From positions 1 to 64,000 of the forward strand of contig JACEEZ010018894.1 in assembly GCA_016584305.1 (NCBI GenBank): a DNA stretch of 64,000 nt. Reading direction: 5' to 3'. The notes under the pieces were generated by a model. That model was given only the letters and a program-made list of their open reading frames with translations. It searched no databases and was not told the origin of the DNA. Positions 30,620-43,600 of this stretch are shown here, one piece after another (position 1 is the first letter of the stretch; every line of letters starts with the position of its first letter). Source of the DNA: Chionoecetes opilio (Eukaryota > Arthropoda > Malacostraca > Decapoda > Majidae). Both the position numbers and the translations under genes were made by a program.

Positions 30620-32530
30620 GTAAGCACATCACGGCTAGCCTGTAACATCGCCGCATCATGTAGTTATGCTTCACATCTGCAAAGGTTATTATGTGCACTC
30701 AGTCCTTGTTAACTCAAAATATAATCTAAGCCTTAATCTTACTTACCAGCAGCAGGTGTGGCAGGGAGGGCGTAATCAGGCCTAAACGGCCGAAATGTAG
30801 GGACTCTTTCCACATGACAGCCATTCACGCAGACCTGTCAGGGAGCTTCCCTCCGGGCTCGGGACCCTCCCTCCCCGCCAGCCAGACCAGAATTATCGTA
30901 TTTTCAGATAGATTATCGTACACCCTTAGGTAAAATAATATAGTCAGTAAATGACTTTATACAGCATTCCACATATAAAAATATTTCCTCTTTTCACCAA
31001 AATATATAATATATCCAATTCACAACACAAAATTCCATATGTTCCATTCCAATGTTATTTTTTTAATCCAAAATAAATAAAATTAAATAAAACAAAAATA
31101 AATATAGTAACACATCATGACTCAAAAAGAAGCTGAACTCTACGTACGGTAGAACTCTACGTAGCTATCATCCTCAAAAGAAAAGAGGAATTCCTGTTCC
31201 TCCTCTATTCTTTATACCATGTGTCAGCTGGCGCTTATAATGATAGTGTGTCAGTTGTCATCGACTTATCCTATCATGTGTAGGGATGAAAGTAACACAA
31301 TTAATCTGCCTTTTCCTTTACACATGCGCTGCTGAAAGAGAACCAAGTATGGTTCCCGTTAGAAGTCAAGTTTCTTACCTTTGTTTTGGTAAGGTTAACC
31401 TTGCTAAATACCCTCTCACAATCTCCGCTCCAATGCGGCAAGCAACGGTCCAAGTCCAGGTCATGCAAAGGACCAAAAGTCAAACTCAAAACTCTCTCTC
31501 TCTCTCTCTCTTTCGCGGAAGTTGACAGCCAGTTTTCTTTTCTTTTGTGCGATGATAATTTTTGTATGACTTTATAATGTAATTATATTTGTGAGCCAAT
31601 TATCGTATTTTCGTGTACGATTCTCAACCATGCATCGTACATCGTACGGATAGTCAAAGTATCGTACAAATACGATAATTATTGTACAGTTCACAACCCT
31701 GCGCAGCCTGCCAGGCATTGCTTCAGACTCAATTTTATTAGCCGTTTTTGTCATCTTTGAACATATTTTATGTTCAGAAATGTATATTCGCATTTTCTAT
31801 GTCTACGGTACCTAATCATATACTTATAAGATGTATGGCTAAATATCTATGCCAAAGTCTTGCTACCAAAAATGCTATGATCCCTTTCAACTCATGCCAT
31901 TGTACACACACTGCTGTATTATTGGGGCCTACTATTACTATGAATAATTATAATGATAGCAATACTGATAACAATAACAATGTCAATATTGATACCGTTC
32001 CACTGTAACAAGTCTGTCAGGGTTTTGTGGCACCGTTAGGAGCGTCAACTTGTCAAGTCCAGCTTGGATTGAAAACTGATCAAAATGTCTTTCCCAGGTG
32101 AAATAAACAGGGGAAGAGTTAACAAGTTTTGTTAACGAAGGAGACGAAGTGGAAGAGGACCTATGAAGCGATACTAAGCGACTAAGGTCACAAGAAGAAG
32201 AAGAAGAAGCTGAGCCAAACCAGCTGAGATGGCTGGCGACTGTGGAAAATAGTCATATTCTCAGCCACGTGAAGGTATCTGTGCTTCCAGGAGACAGTAC
32301 TTAGTAACCATGCAACACCCAGGCAGTGGAGGCAGCCAGTACAAGACCTGAGACACCGGAGTGACGCAATCAGGTAAACACTGTCACCCACCCCTCACGT
32401 CCGCTGTTGACATTTCTTACAAGATAATAACTTTCTTTAGGTTAGTTTAAACACATCAGGGCAACCAGATCCACGCCACCATGTAAAGGAAGCAGCAGCT
32501 GAAACGGGTCATATCTGTAACCTGGTATCA
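30620..32530. other. No gene recognised; ATCGTA-rich dispersed sequence
   Basis: The words TTATCGTATTTTC and ATCGTACA recur on both strands (30893, 31600-31690, also 34058), suggesting copies of a repeat. GA/CT and GAA microsatellites at 31494 and 32190. No supported exon. Confidence 0.35.
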
Positions 32531-32536
32531 TTTGGT

Positions 32537-32705
32537 TAGAACATAAGAAAATAAGGAAGCTACAAGAGGCCGTGAGGCCTACACGTGGTAGATCCTGTCA
32601 CCTACCTACATCCACCTTAACTCCCCATCCATGAACCTGTCCAGCCCCTCTTTAAAGCTCCCCAATGACTCTGCACTAACTACCTGTCTACTGAGTCCTG
32701 GTTTC
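32537..32705 (-). mobile_element. CR1-like LINE 3' tail, minus strand
   Basis: On the minus strand the sequence ends GGCCTCTTGTAGCTTCCTTA before AACATAAGAAAATAAGG. This is the same 3' end as the copies at 62155-62405 and 47515-47605. Upstream it carries the SLG-FKEGLDRF-type coding tail (AGCCCCTCTTTAAAG complement). Confidence 0.65.
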
Positions 32706-33082
32706 TAAGCATCCCGCTAATATTTGGTATTATTCCAGAGAAACACCTGTCTCACTACGAAGGACACCTATTTATTATATGAGGTGCCTTCTGCATAGAC
32801 AAGACACTGGTGTATTGCTTTTTCGTCGGAAATAACTCGTTCCTGAATATTTTCTTAATATATTATAACCGCGCCAGCCGCTGGCAGGTTAGGTTAGGTT
32901 AAACCGGTAAACGGAAATACTTTGGAACTCAACCTTCCGGCTTTGACTGAAATGAACTACCGCACTGTATTGTATGCTTATTGTACTTCACATCTGTAAA
33001 GGTTCCAGCGTGCGCTCAGCCTTGGTTAACCCACACGGCCGCTATGAAATATAAGGTGCCTCAAAAAATTCTAAGTCCAGTT

Positions 33083-33300
33083 AGGTTAGGTTAGGTATAC
33101 TTTGTGGTTAAGGTTAGGTTAGGTATACTTTGTGGTTAAGGTTTGGTATACTTTGTGGTTAAGGTTAGGTTAGGTTAGGTATACTTTGTGGTTAAGGTTA
33201 GGTTAGGTATACTTTGTGGTTAAGGTTAGGTTAGGTATACTTTGTGGTTAAGGTTAGGTTAGGTTAGGTATACTTTGTGGTTAAGGTTAGGTTAGGTTAG
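33083..33300. repeat. TTAGG-bearing minisatellite
   Basis: Seven copies of TATACTTTGTGGTTAAGG separated by (TTAGG)1-3. The arthropod telomere motif appears as an interstitial repeat; no telomeric run length is present. Confidence 0.9.
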
Positions 33301-33869
33301 ATTTTTACATATAGTGACTTTGATGATTTTTTGGGGAGCCATAAATCACTTATATTTGCTTTTCCCACCCAAAAACCCCATATTCCCGCCAGTTCCCCAG
33401 GCTTGTTGGCTATAGGGGGAAGAAAAAAAAGATAGGGGTGAAGGACTTCTTCCAAAGTTTTACCCGGTAAACCAGTGGTTACAGTTACGAATTTTAATTT
33501 TAAAGAAAATGCTCTTCCGGCGGGGTGGAACAGCATGCGGCGTGGGTCCACAGTGGGTGGAGGTACGCCCTGTCCCGCCCCGCCAATTACGTTATTACCT
33601 GGGAAAAAACTACGGATTTGCGACATAAACGGTTAGCATATTAATTCAAAACGCATCAAAACTCGCCAGAAAAAAATAGTTTCGTCCAAAGTGAGACCGG
33701 TGTTTTTCTGGAAGTTTATCTAATATGTATTTTGATGATATTATTTTTTCCAATGTTAGCATTGGTGGCTGCCCGGATAATATGGGTTTACTGAAATACT
33801 CCTTATGATGAGAACTAAAACCTTAGGATACTTAAAACCACCGATCGTGTATTGGTCGAAGTTGCATAA

Positions 33870-34246
33870 TACAGTAAACCCTCTCTAATTCGAACCCATA
33901 TAATTCGAAATTCGGATAATTCGACCTGTTTCAGCCAGTTGGAAATTTTCAACAAGTTTCCATAATTTAAACAGAAGTTTGAATGATCCTTTGCCGTATT
34001 AGTGCGAGTCCGACCTCTCCCATGCGGTGCGTGCCACAGCTGCCCAGCGTGACCAGATATACGATGATTATCGTATAAATACGATGGTTTTGGTGAGTAC
34101 AAGTACTACAATCTGTGCTGCTTTGGCATGTTTCAGTGAGTTCTTATTGTTAGGGGGGGCTAGAGATAACCATCGGATAATTCGGACTCGGCTAATTCAA
34201 CCTAGGTCTCCCCCCAATTAGTTCGAATTAGAGAGGGTTTACTGTA
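33870..34246. mobile_element. Pogo/Tigger-like MITE, 373 bp (TA target)
   Basis: Perfect inverted ends CAGTAAACCCTCTCTAATTC at 33872 and 34244, with TA duplicated outside (33870-33871 and 34245-34246). CAGT- starts with an A-CC-CT core and TTCGAA motifs are characteristic of pogo/Tigger MITEs. Its right end lies about 400 bp upstream of the MINPP1 start codon. Confidence 0.85.
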
Positions 34247-34645
34247 CCGTATAGGTGGTAACTGTTATCAATAATTCACTTGCCATCGTTATTTGAAGGG
34301 TTAGTTTTAGTCCTGACCGCCTTGGAGATGCACCCAACAGTCTGCCTTTTCCTCATTTCTAACCTCTGTGTTTCTAACCCTTCCGTTTATTCTGTTTTCT
34401 ATTTTCTCTGTAGGGAGAATCAAAAGCTTGAGAGCTTCGATTAAAAGGCCTTCAAAATATGTTGCATGTTCTGTGAATTTTGGCTGATTATATACTTATC
34501 TAGTCAATTAGTAATAGAGTAGTAGACAACTAGTAGATTAATCTATCTACTCGTTGATATATGTACTGTCATATAATTCTTTATATTTCCATCTTCTATC
34601 TTCCTAGGAGCATAATCTTCCCAGGAGGTGCGTCTGTGAGCTACC

Positions 34646-37600
34646 ATGGGAGGGCAGGGCACCGTAACTATTGGGTTTATTCTGTGGCTGTGGTGGTTGT
34701 GCTGGCGCTGCCATAGCCTGCCCATTTGTGAGGGTGTGGAAGATGAGACACCGCTCCACCTGCTCTCCACCAAGACAGGATACTTCAATGCCCATAGGGA
34801 TGGAAGCCATTGGGAAAAGTATTCTGAAGAAGGTGAGTGTTTGGTGCATTGTGTGTGGGTGGTGTAAGAGCTTGCTTCACCCATGCATGGCACAACTGCA
34901 CCTGACTGCGATAACATTTCCATGTCACCGTAATGTATTATGGTATTTGACCAACTTGTGTTCACTTTTGTTGTGTTGGGCTAAGATTAATACAGATGCT
35001 TGTTGCACATTTCCTGTGCATCTACTTATGTCGTTGCATTCATTAGCCTTTTTACGTAATATTGATACTTAAAAAGGGCGAGAAAAGTATAACTTAAAGC
35101 CTGCTCATCAACAAAACTTTTCAAAATGAATCATTGTATTTTTGCTAGTCAAGGTAATGTGTGGGCTTTTCCCCTGTGAAGGAAATGCTGTTCACATTTA
35201 CCTTTAGAAATTCAAAGAGCTGTGCATATACCTGTTTTTATCATTACTCCATTCAATTACACTGGGGAACAATTTGAAGAAAAACAAATTGTTGAGTTAG
35301 ATTTTTGAGCTTATTTAGACTAAAAATTTTGGGATGCGATTCCAAAACTGTAGCGTTTTTTTCTAGCACGTCCCAAATTTTTTTTTCCACGCTTTCCCTT
35401 TCCCGAAAGCAAAAATTTTCCCCTTGTGAGCTGTATAAAAAATTGCCACCCGATTACGATTTGACTCATCGAGACTATGTGGCAACTTGTTTTTGCATTA
35501 CAATTTAGACAGTGCGGTTAAAAGGGGGGTGTGCAGCCCCAAAAAGGGCAGTACTATCCAAAATCTTTCCCAAAAAAAACCCGAAAACTAGGTAGTAGGG
35601 AAATTTGGAGGATTTGGGGTTTGGCTTTTCTCTTAAAACCCTTTTAAAAAACATAAACCCTTTTAATTTTTTATTTTGTTTTAAAGCCCGTTTTTTAAAG
35701 CTTTTAAAATATTCCAGCCTTTAGGGGTTTTATTTACATAGGTATATAAATTTCTTTTTTTCAGGGGTCATGTCGCTCCCCTACGTCTCGTCGTAAATGC
35801 CTAAACAACCCCGACTCCCTTTGGCTATATATGTGGTAGTTTTCCCCATTCCCCGCAGAGGGGCAAGTATCAGCGTATTTTTCAAAAAAGCTTTTCGAAT
35901 TTTAAAATGAAAAAAACCCCCCGGGTTTTTTTAAACCAAAAAAAAACTATGGGGGCCCCCCACAAAGGTGCAAGCATGTGTCCCGGGGATTACGGGTTTG
36001 GACCAAAGGGAAAACGTGAAAAGTTTGGGGATTTGGTATCCCCCTGGTTTGGGGGAGAGCAAAAAGATCATTTTTCCCCAGCTGTTTTCTTTTGTTTAGT
36101 GAAAACATCAGGATTTTAAAAAGAAAAATAAAAATTTAAAAAAGAATTCCAAACTACCCTTTAGCTAAAAAGACCAATCCCCAATTTAGTGAAAATTTCC
36201 CGTTTCCAGTTTTCGAAACCCAAAAAACCCCCTCTAGAAAACTGAGTGATGTTGAAAAACGCAGTGACGCAAAAGTGAGATTTTTTACATTTAAGGGATT
36301 TAGTTGTGGGGATTTGGGTCAGCAAAGATTGGGAAAGATTTAGCAAGTGATTTGGGGGGTCTCCAAAAAAACTTCAGAAATTTTAGCATCAAGACTTTAA
36401 CGAGAAAAAAATACTTTTAAAAAAGGAGTGAAGGGATAAAACTTTCCCAACCAAGGAAAAACCCTTTTTTTGCAGTAAATTTTCAAGTGCCCGCGGTTTT
36501 TTTTTTGCCAAACTTCCTGGTTTACTGAAAGGAATTAGGGCTTTCAACTACAACCCCAAAGGGAAAGGCGATTGTTTATTGGGTACTCAAAGCGGAGCTT
36601 TAAGTGGTTTCCCTTTTACACAATGGTAATTTGTTTTGGGGCAGTCCCTATTGGGCATTCGGCTGTCTTTGTGAAGAATATGGAATGAAAGAGAGTCATT
36701 GGGGTTATTGCAAAATGACAAACACAAATTTGGAAACATCTGTGTTTACCTTAAAAAGGTTTTCCCCTTTCCCTTTTTGGCAACAAGGGTCTACAAAAAA
36801 AATATCCCTGCTTTCTCCCGTATGTTTGGGGAAACGGGGCTCGAGAGAAGCATTGGGTTCAGGGCGAATTGGGCCCCCCGAGATTTTTCTTAAACCTGGG
36901 GATTTCCCAACATTGTACATTACCACTTGTTGGAAACCCCGGGGAAAAAAAAAAAATTAAAATTTTAAAATTCCCCCCCTCTGCACATAAAACTAGGTTT
37001 CATGAAACAATTTGTAAAAGCCTTGTCAAAATGATGGCGAACCCGTTTGAATACATTTTCTTGGGGATTTTTCCCGGACTGTCCCAATTTAAAAAAAACA
37101 AGGGGGGTGTGTTTGATGGTCCCAAAAAATTCCCACAGCTCATCCCAAAAATGAAAATGTCAAAAGGGACTATTTAAACCTTGGGAAAAAAATGCTTGGT
37201 ATCATTCAAAGACGTCGTCAAAAAACTTTCTTTTGGGAAAAACACGTGCAAAATAATTTCACAGAAATTTTTTCAGAAAATATTGGGAGCTACAAACGCT
37301 TGGTTGGGAAAAATGAGTATTTAAAGTAAATTTTTTTTGGGGAAAAGCCCTTTCCCAAAATTTCCGGAAAAACTTGGGCTTGCTAGCGACGGGAAGGTGA
37401 AAAGGGTTTCACCAAAGTTGGGAAAGGGTTTTGGAAGAACGTTTTCCCGGGGTTTTAAAATGTGCATAGATGGGTATTTTTTGTTTTTGGGGCATTTAAA
37501 CCCCGATAGCTCAAGTTGGGAAAACTCCCGACCCAAAACTACAAACGCAAATTTTTAACCCCTTTAAAATGCAAAAAAAATTTTAGGGCCCTTTTCCTTT

Positions 37601-40600
37601 CTAAAACATGTAATGTTAAAAAAAATTCTATTATGCCATTTCTTTCTTTTTTCCCTTTTTATGTTAAAATTTGCAACTTTTTTTAAAAAAAGCACCCGGG
37701 GGGGTTTCTGTTTTTGTACAGTATTTTTTATATTTTTTAAGGAAAAAGAAAATCCACAGTTTTAAAAAATTGAGTGGGTAGAGAAAAAAATGAAAATCAA
37801 ATTTTGGGTTCAGCACCCAAAAAATTTCTTAATAAAAAGTGTCAACCTAACTCAACAAAAAATTTGGGTTCCCCCGTGTTATCCTGAAAGATCACCTGAA
37901 TGGAAAATGGAAGGGTTCTTTGATTTAATGTTTAAGCCCCCAAGAAGTGAAAAAGAAGACATGGAGACGATAATGAAAAAAAAGAGATAATAAGACATTT
38001 AATGGGGAATTTTTGTAAACAATTGCCATTATGGGAAACTGGGGCTGTATGAGCCAGAAAGGCTGCCAGTGCAGATAAAATAAAATTTTGAAACCTTGGG
38101 AAAAAAATCCAAAATTTTTTTTAAAGTATTGTATCCAAAAAATCCTTCCTTTCTTTTTTTTTTCCGGCCAAATTAAATGATCTATAATTTTTTTTTCCCC
38201 TTGCTTTTGTTCATAGCTAAGGAACATATTGGGGAAAAGTAAAGAAAATTTTTTTGACAAAAGGAAAAGCAAAAGATACAGGGAGGTCCTTTATCGACAT
38301 TTCCCCATAACGAGAATCCGTGATGAGATGTGTTAAAATTTTAAGGGGCTATTTCAATTTTCCCAGATCCCAAAACCAAGTACGACATTCAAAAAGGGGT
38401 GAGTTAAAAATTAAAAAAAGTTTTTTTACTAAAGTAAATTACAAGTTTTTTACTAAAAAATTACAAGGTTTTTTCAAAAATAAAATTTTCAAGTTATTTA
38501 CTAAAGTAAAAATTTCAAGTTATTTTTCTAAAATAAATTACAAGTTATTTACTAAATTATTTAAAATCATTTCGGACTTATATTTTACCAAAGGGTTTTA
38601 CGATAAACAATCTGGAAAAAAAGAAAAATTCTGGTGGGCCCCGGGAAAGACAATGTGGCCTACAGGGAAATTTACAACCTGGGCGTGTAAATGATCAAAA
38701 TGCGCGGAAAGAGTTTGTGGGGAGTGGAAAAAGGTCTGCCCCACCCCCCTTTCCCCTTTCCTTTCCGTTTCCCTCTGGTTAGTGTATCACACGGTCCCCA
38801 AGATACCTATAACGTCTTTTTTTGCTTGATGTATTGGGGGCCCTTTTGAGTTTGATTTTAGTGATTTGCGGTTTTAACCTTGGGGTTTCCGGTCATTTTG
38901 CCCCACTCAATTTGCCCCATGTTTAAAAGTCAATTCGCCACTCTAAAAATTCCAACGGGGGCCCCCCGAAACAATGTCACGGAGTCTTGTAACTATCTTC
39001 CCCTGGCAGAAATGGAATGAACCACCAGTAACCTTGGGCGAAATGACTAATTGGTGTGGGCGAATTGACCTGTGGGCGAAATGACTTCATGGTGTGGCGA
39101 AATGGCATGTGGGCATAATGAACAGGTACCGTTTACTTAATGTGCTCATTGTGACTTATTTGTGCTCTGTCCTACTGTGCTGTCACACTCTTAATTCACT
39201 GTGTTTTGTGTGGTGGTGTGGTGGTGCGGTGGTGTGGTATATAGAGCCCTATATTTGAGAGTTTGAGAGTTTATTGATTGCTATAGTTTATTTTAGCTTG
39301 AAAAACATGTCTTTTTTTAATTTCATTTTAAATTTTTATTTTTATAATTGATGGGGTCCTGGAACCAAACCTATATTTTACCATTAGTTATGTGTTTCGT
39401 TATACGAGATTTCGCTTTACGAGTATGCCAGGTGGAACCTAACTGCTCGTATCTTCGGGACCTCCCTGTACATTTATCTATTTTCTTGCACAGGCATCCA
39501 TTGTAGAAGTGTCCTTTGTGTTCTGAACAGTGCTTGACTTAAGTACGCATTAACATTAATTTTGTGTAGCATACAAGTCCCTTTGTTTGAGCAGTGCGGG
39601 GGTGCTCGGCGAGGCAGGTGTGGCTACTGGCACGCCACGCCACGGCACACGCTACCCCACCACGGAGGGCATTGGCCGCCTGCTGAAGGTGCTGCCAGCA
39701 CTCAGTCGCAGGATCAGGGACAACCATCGCCAGGACAGAGGTGAGTTGGACAACATTGCTCGATTCAATATTACTAGACAGGCATGTACAGCCCATATTA
39801 AAAAAAAAAAAAAAAAAAAAAAAATAGTGATCTCCAAGGATCAGCAGATTTCTTTGTTTTTTTCTTCTCCATTTTCAATCCTTAGAGCAGAGCAGTGTGT
39901 TGGCATTTTTGGTTCCATGCATCCTGTTTTCCAGTGTTGGGTGCAGCTAAACAGTGACATGGAGTTTGTGTTGTCAGGCTGCCTCAAGGAACGTGATGTG
40001 GCTCAGCTGACGGACTGGTTCACACCCTTTGAGCTGCGGGACAGGGACCAGCTGCAGGAGATGGGCTACGAGGAGATGGCTGCCCTTGGCTCACACTGGC
40101 TCGAATTCCTCCCAAACCTCTTCAATGTGACCTATGACCCAAGCCTATTCAAGGTCAGGGAGATGAGATGCTGTTGTATACTTTTATCTTCACATCTGTT
40201 GCCTGCCATGGGAGTGCTTTCCAGTTGGGATCCCATGTTCCTTTTCTAGGTTTATATTATGAGTATCTTTCTCTGTTTACATGAAGAGGGGCATTTAGGA
40301 CATATTAAGTAATTTAAGTTTATTTTGATTTGCTAAGTCATGTTACTGAACTAAATGATAGTGGAGCCACTTATATATTGTCTCCAGACTATATACAACC
40401 ATCTTAGAATTCGGTACCAGGTTACCTCCTTTTTGATAGGATATTAAGCCCTCCAAGGGGCGGCTATCATGGCTGGTGACCACAGGTTGAAGGAGACACT
40501 GCAGGTTCAGCAGCTGCTATTTCCTCACTCAAGCAATTTTGTGCCAGCTCTCTTCATCCTTTCCAGTAAAGTACGACGCTTTCTTGATGACTGACACTAA

Positions 40601-43600
40601 CGTGGGCGTGGGCAGAATCATAGCAAGAAATGTGTAGCATTGTTGCTGTATAGGAACTTATCTCTCTGTTCTCGTGAATTTTTTGAGGATAAACTCAGTC
40701 AACACCCCCCTTGAGATACACCTAGACCTCGTTTGACTTAACTTCGCTTTACAGAAATTTTGAGTTATGAAAAAACTATTTTACCTAAATTGGCTTAGTG
40801 TACTAACAATTCGGTGACACACAAAATCGTTCTTAAATTTTAAGAAATCAATGGGAACAGTATTTATTTAACGCTCTTTTTGCCTAACATACACTTTTCC
40901 AGGAACGTAACTAGTGTGTTTGATGAGGCATGGGTGTCCATCTCTTTGTTCTAATCATAAAGGATTGAGATAGCCCTCGCACCTCATGGGATTTTGCTCC
41001 ATCTGTTTCTATATAATGTGTATTCATTTGTACCAATGCACTTGATACTGCTGCTTTATTATAGAAATGTCTTCCATCCTCCCCTCGTAAGTGTTTTCTC
41101 TTGTACTAAGTCAGCCTATATAACACATCCAGTAAACTGATTAAAATCATGCTATATGCAATGTTTTTATACCTTGTTTAAGGTGATACTGCCTTTCAGA
41201 TTGACTTTACAATCAAGAATCGCACAGAGCAGAGTGCCTATCACTTCCTGCGCGGCATGTTTGGAGAGGACGCGGTGGGCAATATTGAGCTGCCAAGAGC
41301 CTACAGCCCCAACTTTATTTTGAAGGTAAGATCTCAAAGGTTCCAAAATGACAACTAAGAATACAGCGGGAATGCAGCTCAGAGAATACTGTTCTACCAA
41401 AGAATTTGGTTTTCAAATCAACAAGATCTCAATGAAGCAGGTGTATCTAATCTTTCATAACAGACAGAGTTTCCCTCTTCATTGTTGATTTCTTTTTGTG
41501 GGTCCAAAGTGAATGCTTTGAATAATTAAATGCTAAACATATGAATGCCAGAAGATTTTGACATTGCTAGAATTTCTGTGATTAACAGAACATAAAGAAA
41601 AAGGAGACAAAATATTTTATTTGTACTGTTGTGGAAGTGAAGTTGTTCTCAGATATGCAAGATGAAAAAAGGATATGACAAAGTTTTAAATGTCTTCATT
41701 AAGGTGCAAGGTTGAAGAAGCTACAAGACTTGAATAGTATGAAACTTATTTCAATCTATCTATTTATATTTTTTTATCATTGTCGGTGAACATTAATTCC
41801 TTGGCCATATAACATTGCTGCTTTGTTGGGTAACTGAATAGGTGTTCCCTTACCTTGACAGTTCTACAAGGCATGTCCAAGATGGTTGCGTGAAGTCTAC
41901 AAGAATAATGAGACCACCTACAAAGAGCGTTGGCTGTTTACCGAGACAGAACAATTCAAGAAGACGATTCATGCAGTCAGTGCCAGGCTGGGTTTCATGC
42001 ACCCTCTCTCCTCAAGTATGGCTTATTTCACACTCAACATGGGAGTATGATAGAATATATGATGAATGTATGACCTGAAGGGGATATATGCAGAGGGAAA
42101 GTGAGAAAGTATAAGGGGAAGCTGTGTATATGGAGCAAGAGGAGAGGCAGATTTTTTTAATCTGCCTCATTTCTCATTTGGGTGCCATATTATTTAATTT
42201 GTTTGTATTCGAACTTGCTCGTCAGTTACGATGGCCTCTTGTAGAACTTCAAATAACATATAAACTAACATCTTTTCTTCAAATTGTATCATGTCACCCT
42301 TTCTTCCACCACACCCACCAGACGAGGTGGAGGCGATGTATGACGAGTGTCGCTTTGAAACAGCTTGGTGGCCAACACGCAAGAGTGCTTGGTGCACCGC
42401 CTTCTCCTTCTATGACTTTGAGGTGATGGAGTACCACCAGGACCTGAAGTACTACTATGAAGACAGCTATGGCCACCCTCTGAACGCCAAGACTGCCTGC
42501 CAGACTCTGAATGACATACGCAAACGCTTTCAACAGTGAGTTGGACTGTGGACACTTGATGTATGTGTGAATGATTCTTGGAGTAAGTTGCAAACATCAA
42601 CACAGACCTTCAGGAATTGGTTGCTTGCATCTATATAAACTTTCAAGAATGATTTATACCCATCAAACAACACCAGGAATAATTCACACATAAGCCTGGC
42701 ATCATTCACAGGCATAATATGCATATGGGGAGCCAACTAGAGGAGTGTTTCACATTTATAGGTCTCAAGATGGTTGCCATGTGTAGGAAACTCCAGTTGT
42801 AGAACCTGAGTTCTGCTCGCCAAGAGGGACCTTATGATATATGTAATGGGGTTGGGAAGGCAAATTTGTCATTCATACACATTAGCAAACATTCAAAGTC
42901 ATGTTATTATACAGAGCTGTACAAAGTGACGGAGAAGTCAAGCCAAGAGGTCTTCTCTACTTCGCCCATGACAAGACTGTATTCAAGGTGAGTTTTGGGA
43001 GTGATTACAGTAAGTTTTCTCTGTAGTATAAAATATAACTTCATTTATAATTAAAATTATAATAATTGTTCATCCAAAAATATCAATAATTTGATGATCT
43101 TTTCTTTATCTTTGGTGTTTGAAAAGCAATATTTTTTTACCTCAACATGTCACCCTCATTTCTGGAGTGACATAGAAGTATCTTGGAAAGTATCTGTGAA
43201 TATAAATAGTATCTTGGCAATAGTGCCTTACTAAGTTTTGAATTAGTGTTTTCATTCTTTTGAGATATTTTGGGTTACGAGACATCACATTTAAGAGGCA
43301 AGTACTGCACACTAAGTCCTGCTCTGCTGCAGGTCATGGCCAGCCTGGGTCTGTTCCGGCCCGCCCACCACCTTCGCCATGACAACTTTGAGGACATGAA
43401 GAACAGGGTGTGGAGGTCCAGCTTTGTCTGTCCATTCAGTTCCAACCTGGCCTTTGTTCTTTACAGGTGAGAACCTTGTTGCTTTAACCTTATGTCTCAC
43501 ACTTACACTAGATAAACTAACTATTTTTAAAATGAAACACATCATTCTTTGTGGAACTCTCTCTCTAAGGAAATTTTTGCAACTGGAAGTATCCATAATG

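Noticed and set aside
33083..33300. Telomere
   Set aside because: TTAGG runs are at most three units and interrupted by an 18-bp spacer, with genes on both sides.
34543..34965. 140-residue minus-strand open frame
   Set aside because: Antisense shadow of MINPP1 exon 1, which has a signal peptide, proper donor and matching phase.
36604..38694. Several 60-125 codon open frames
   Set aside because: Located in the homopolymer-inflated block; composition is Lys/Phe/Gly runs with no domain.
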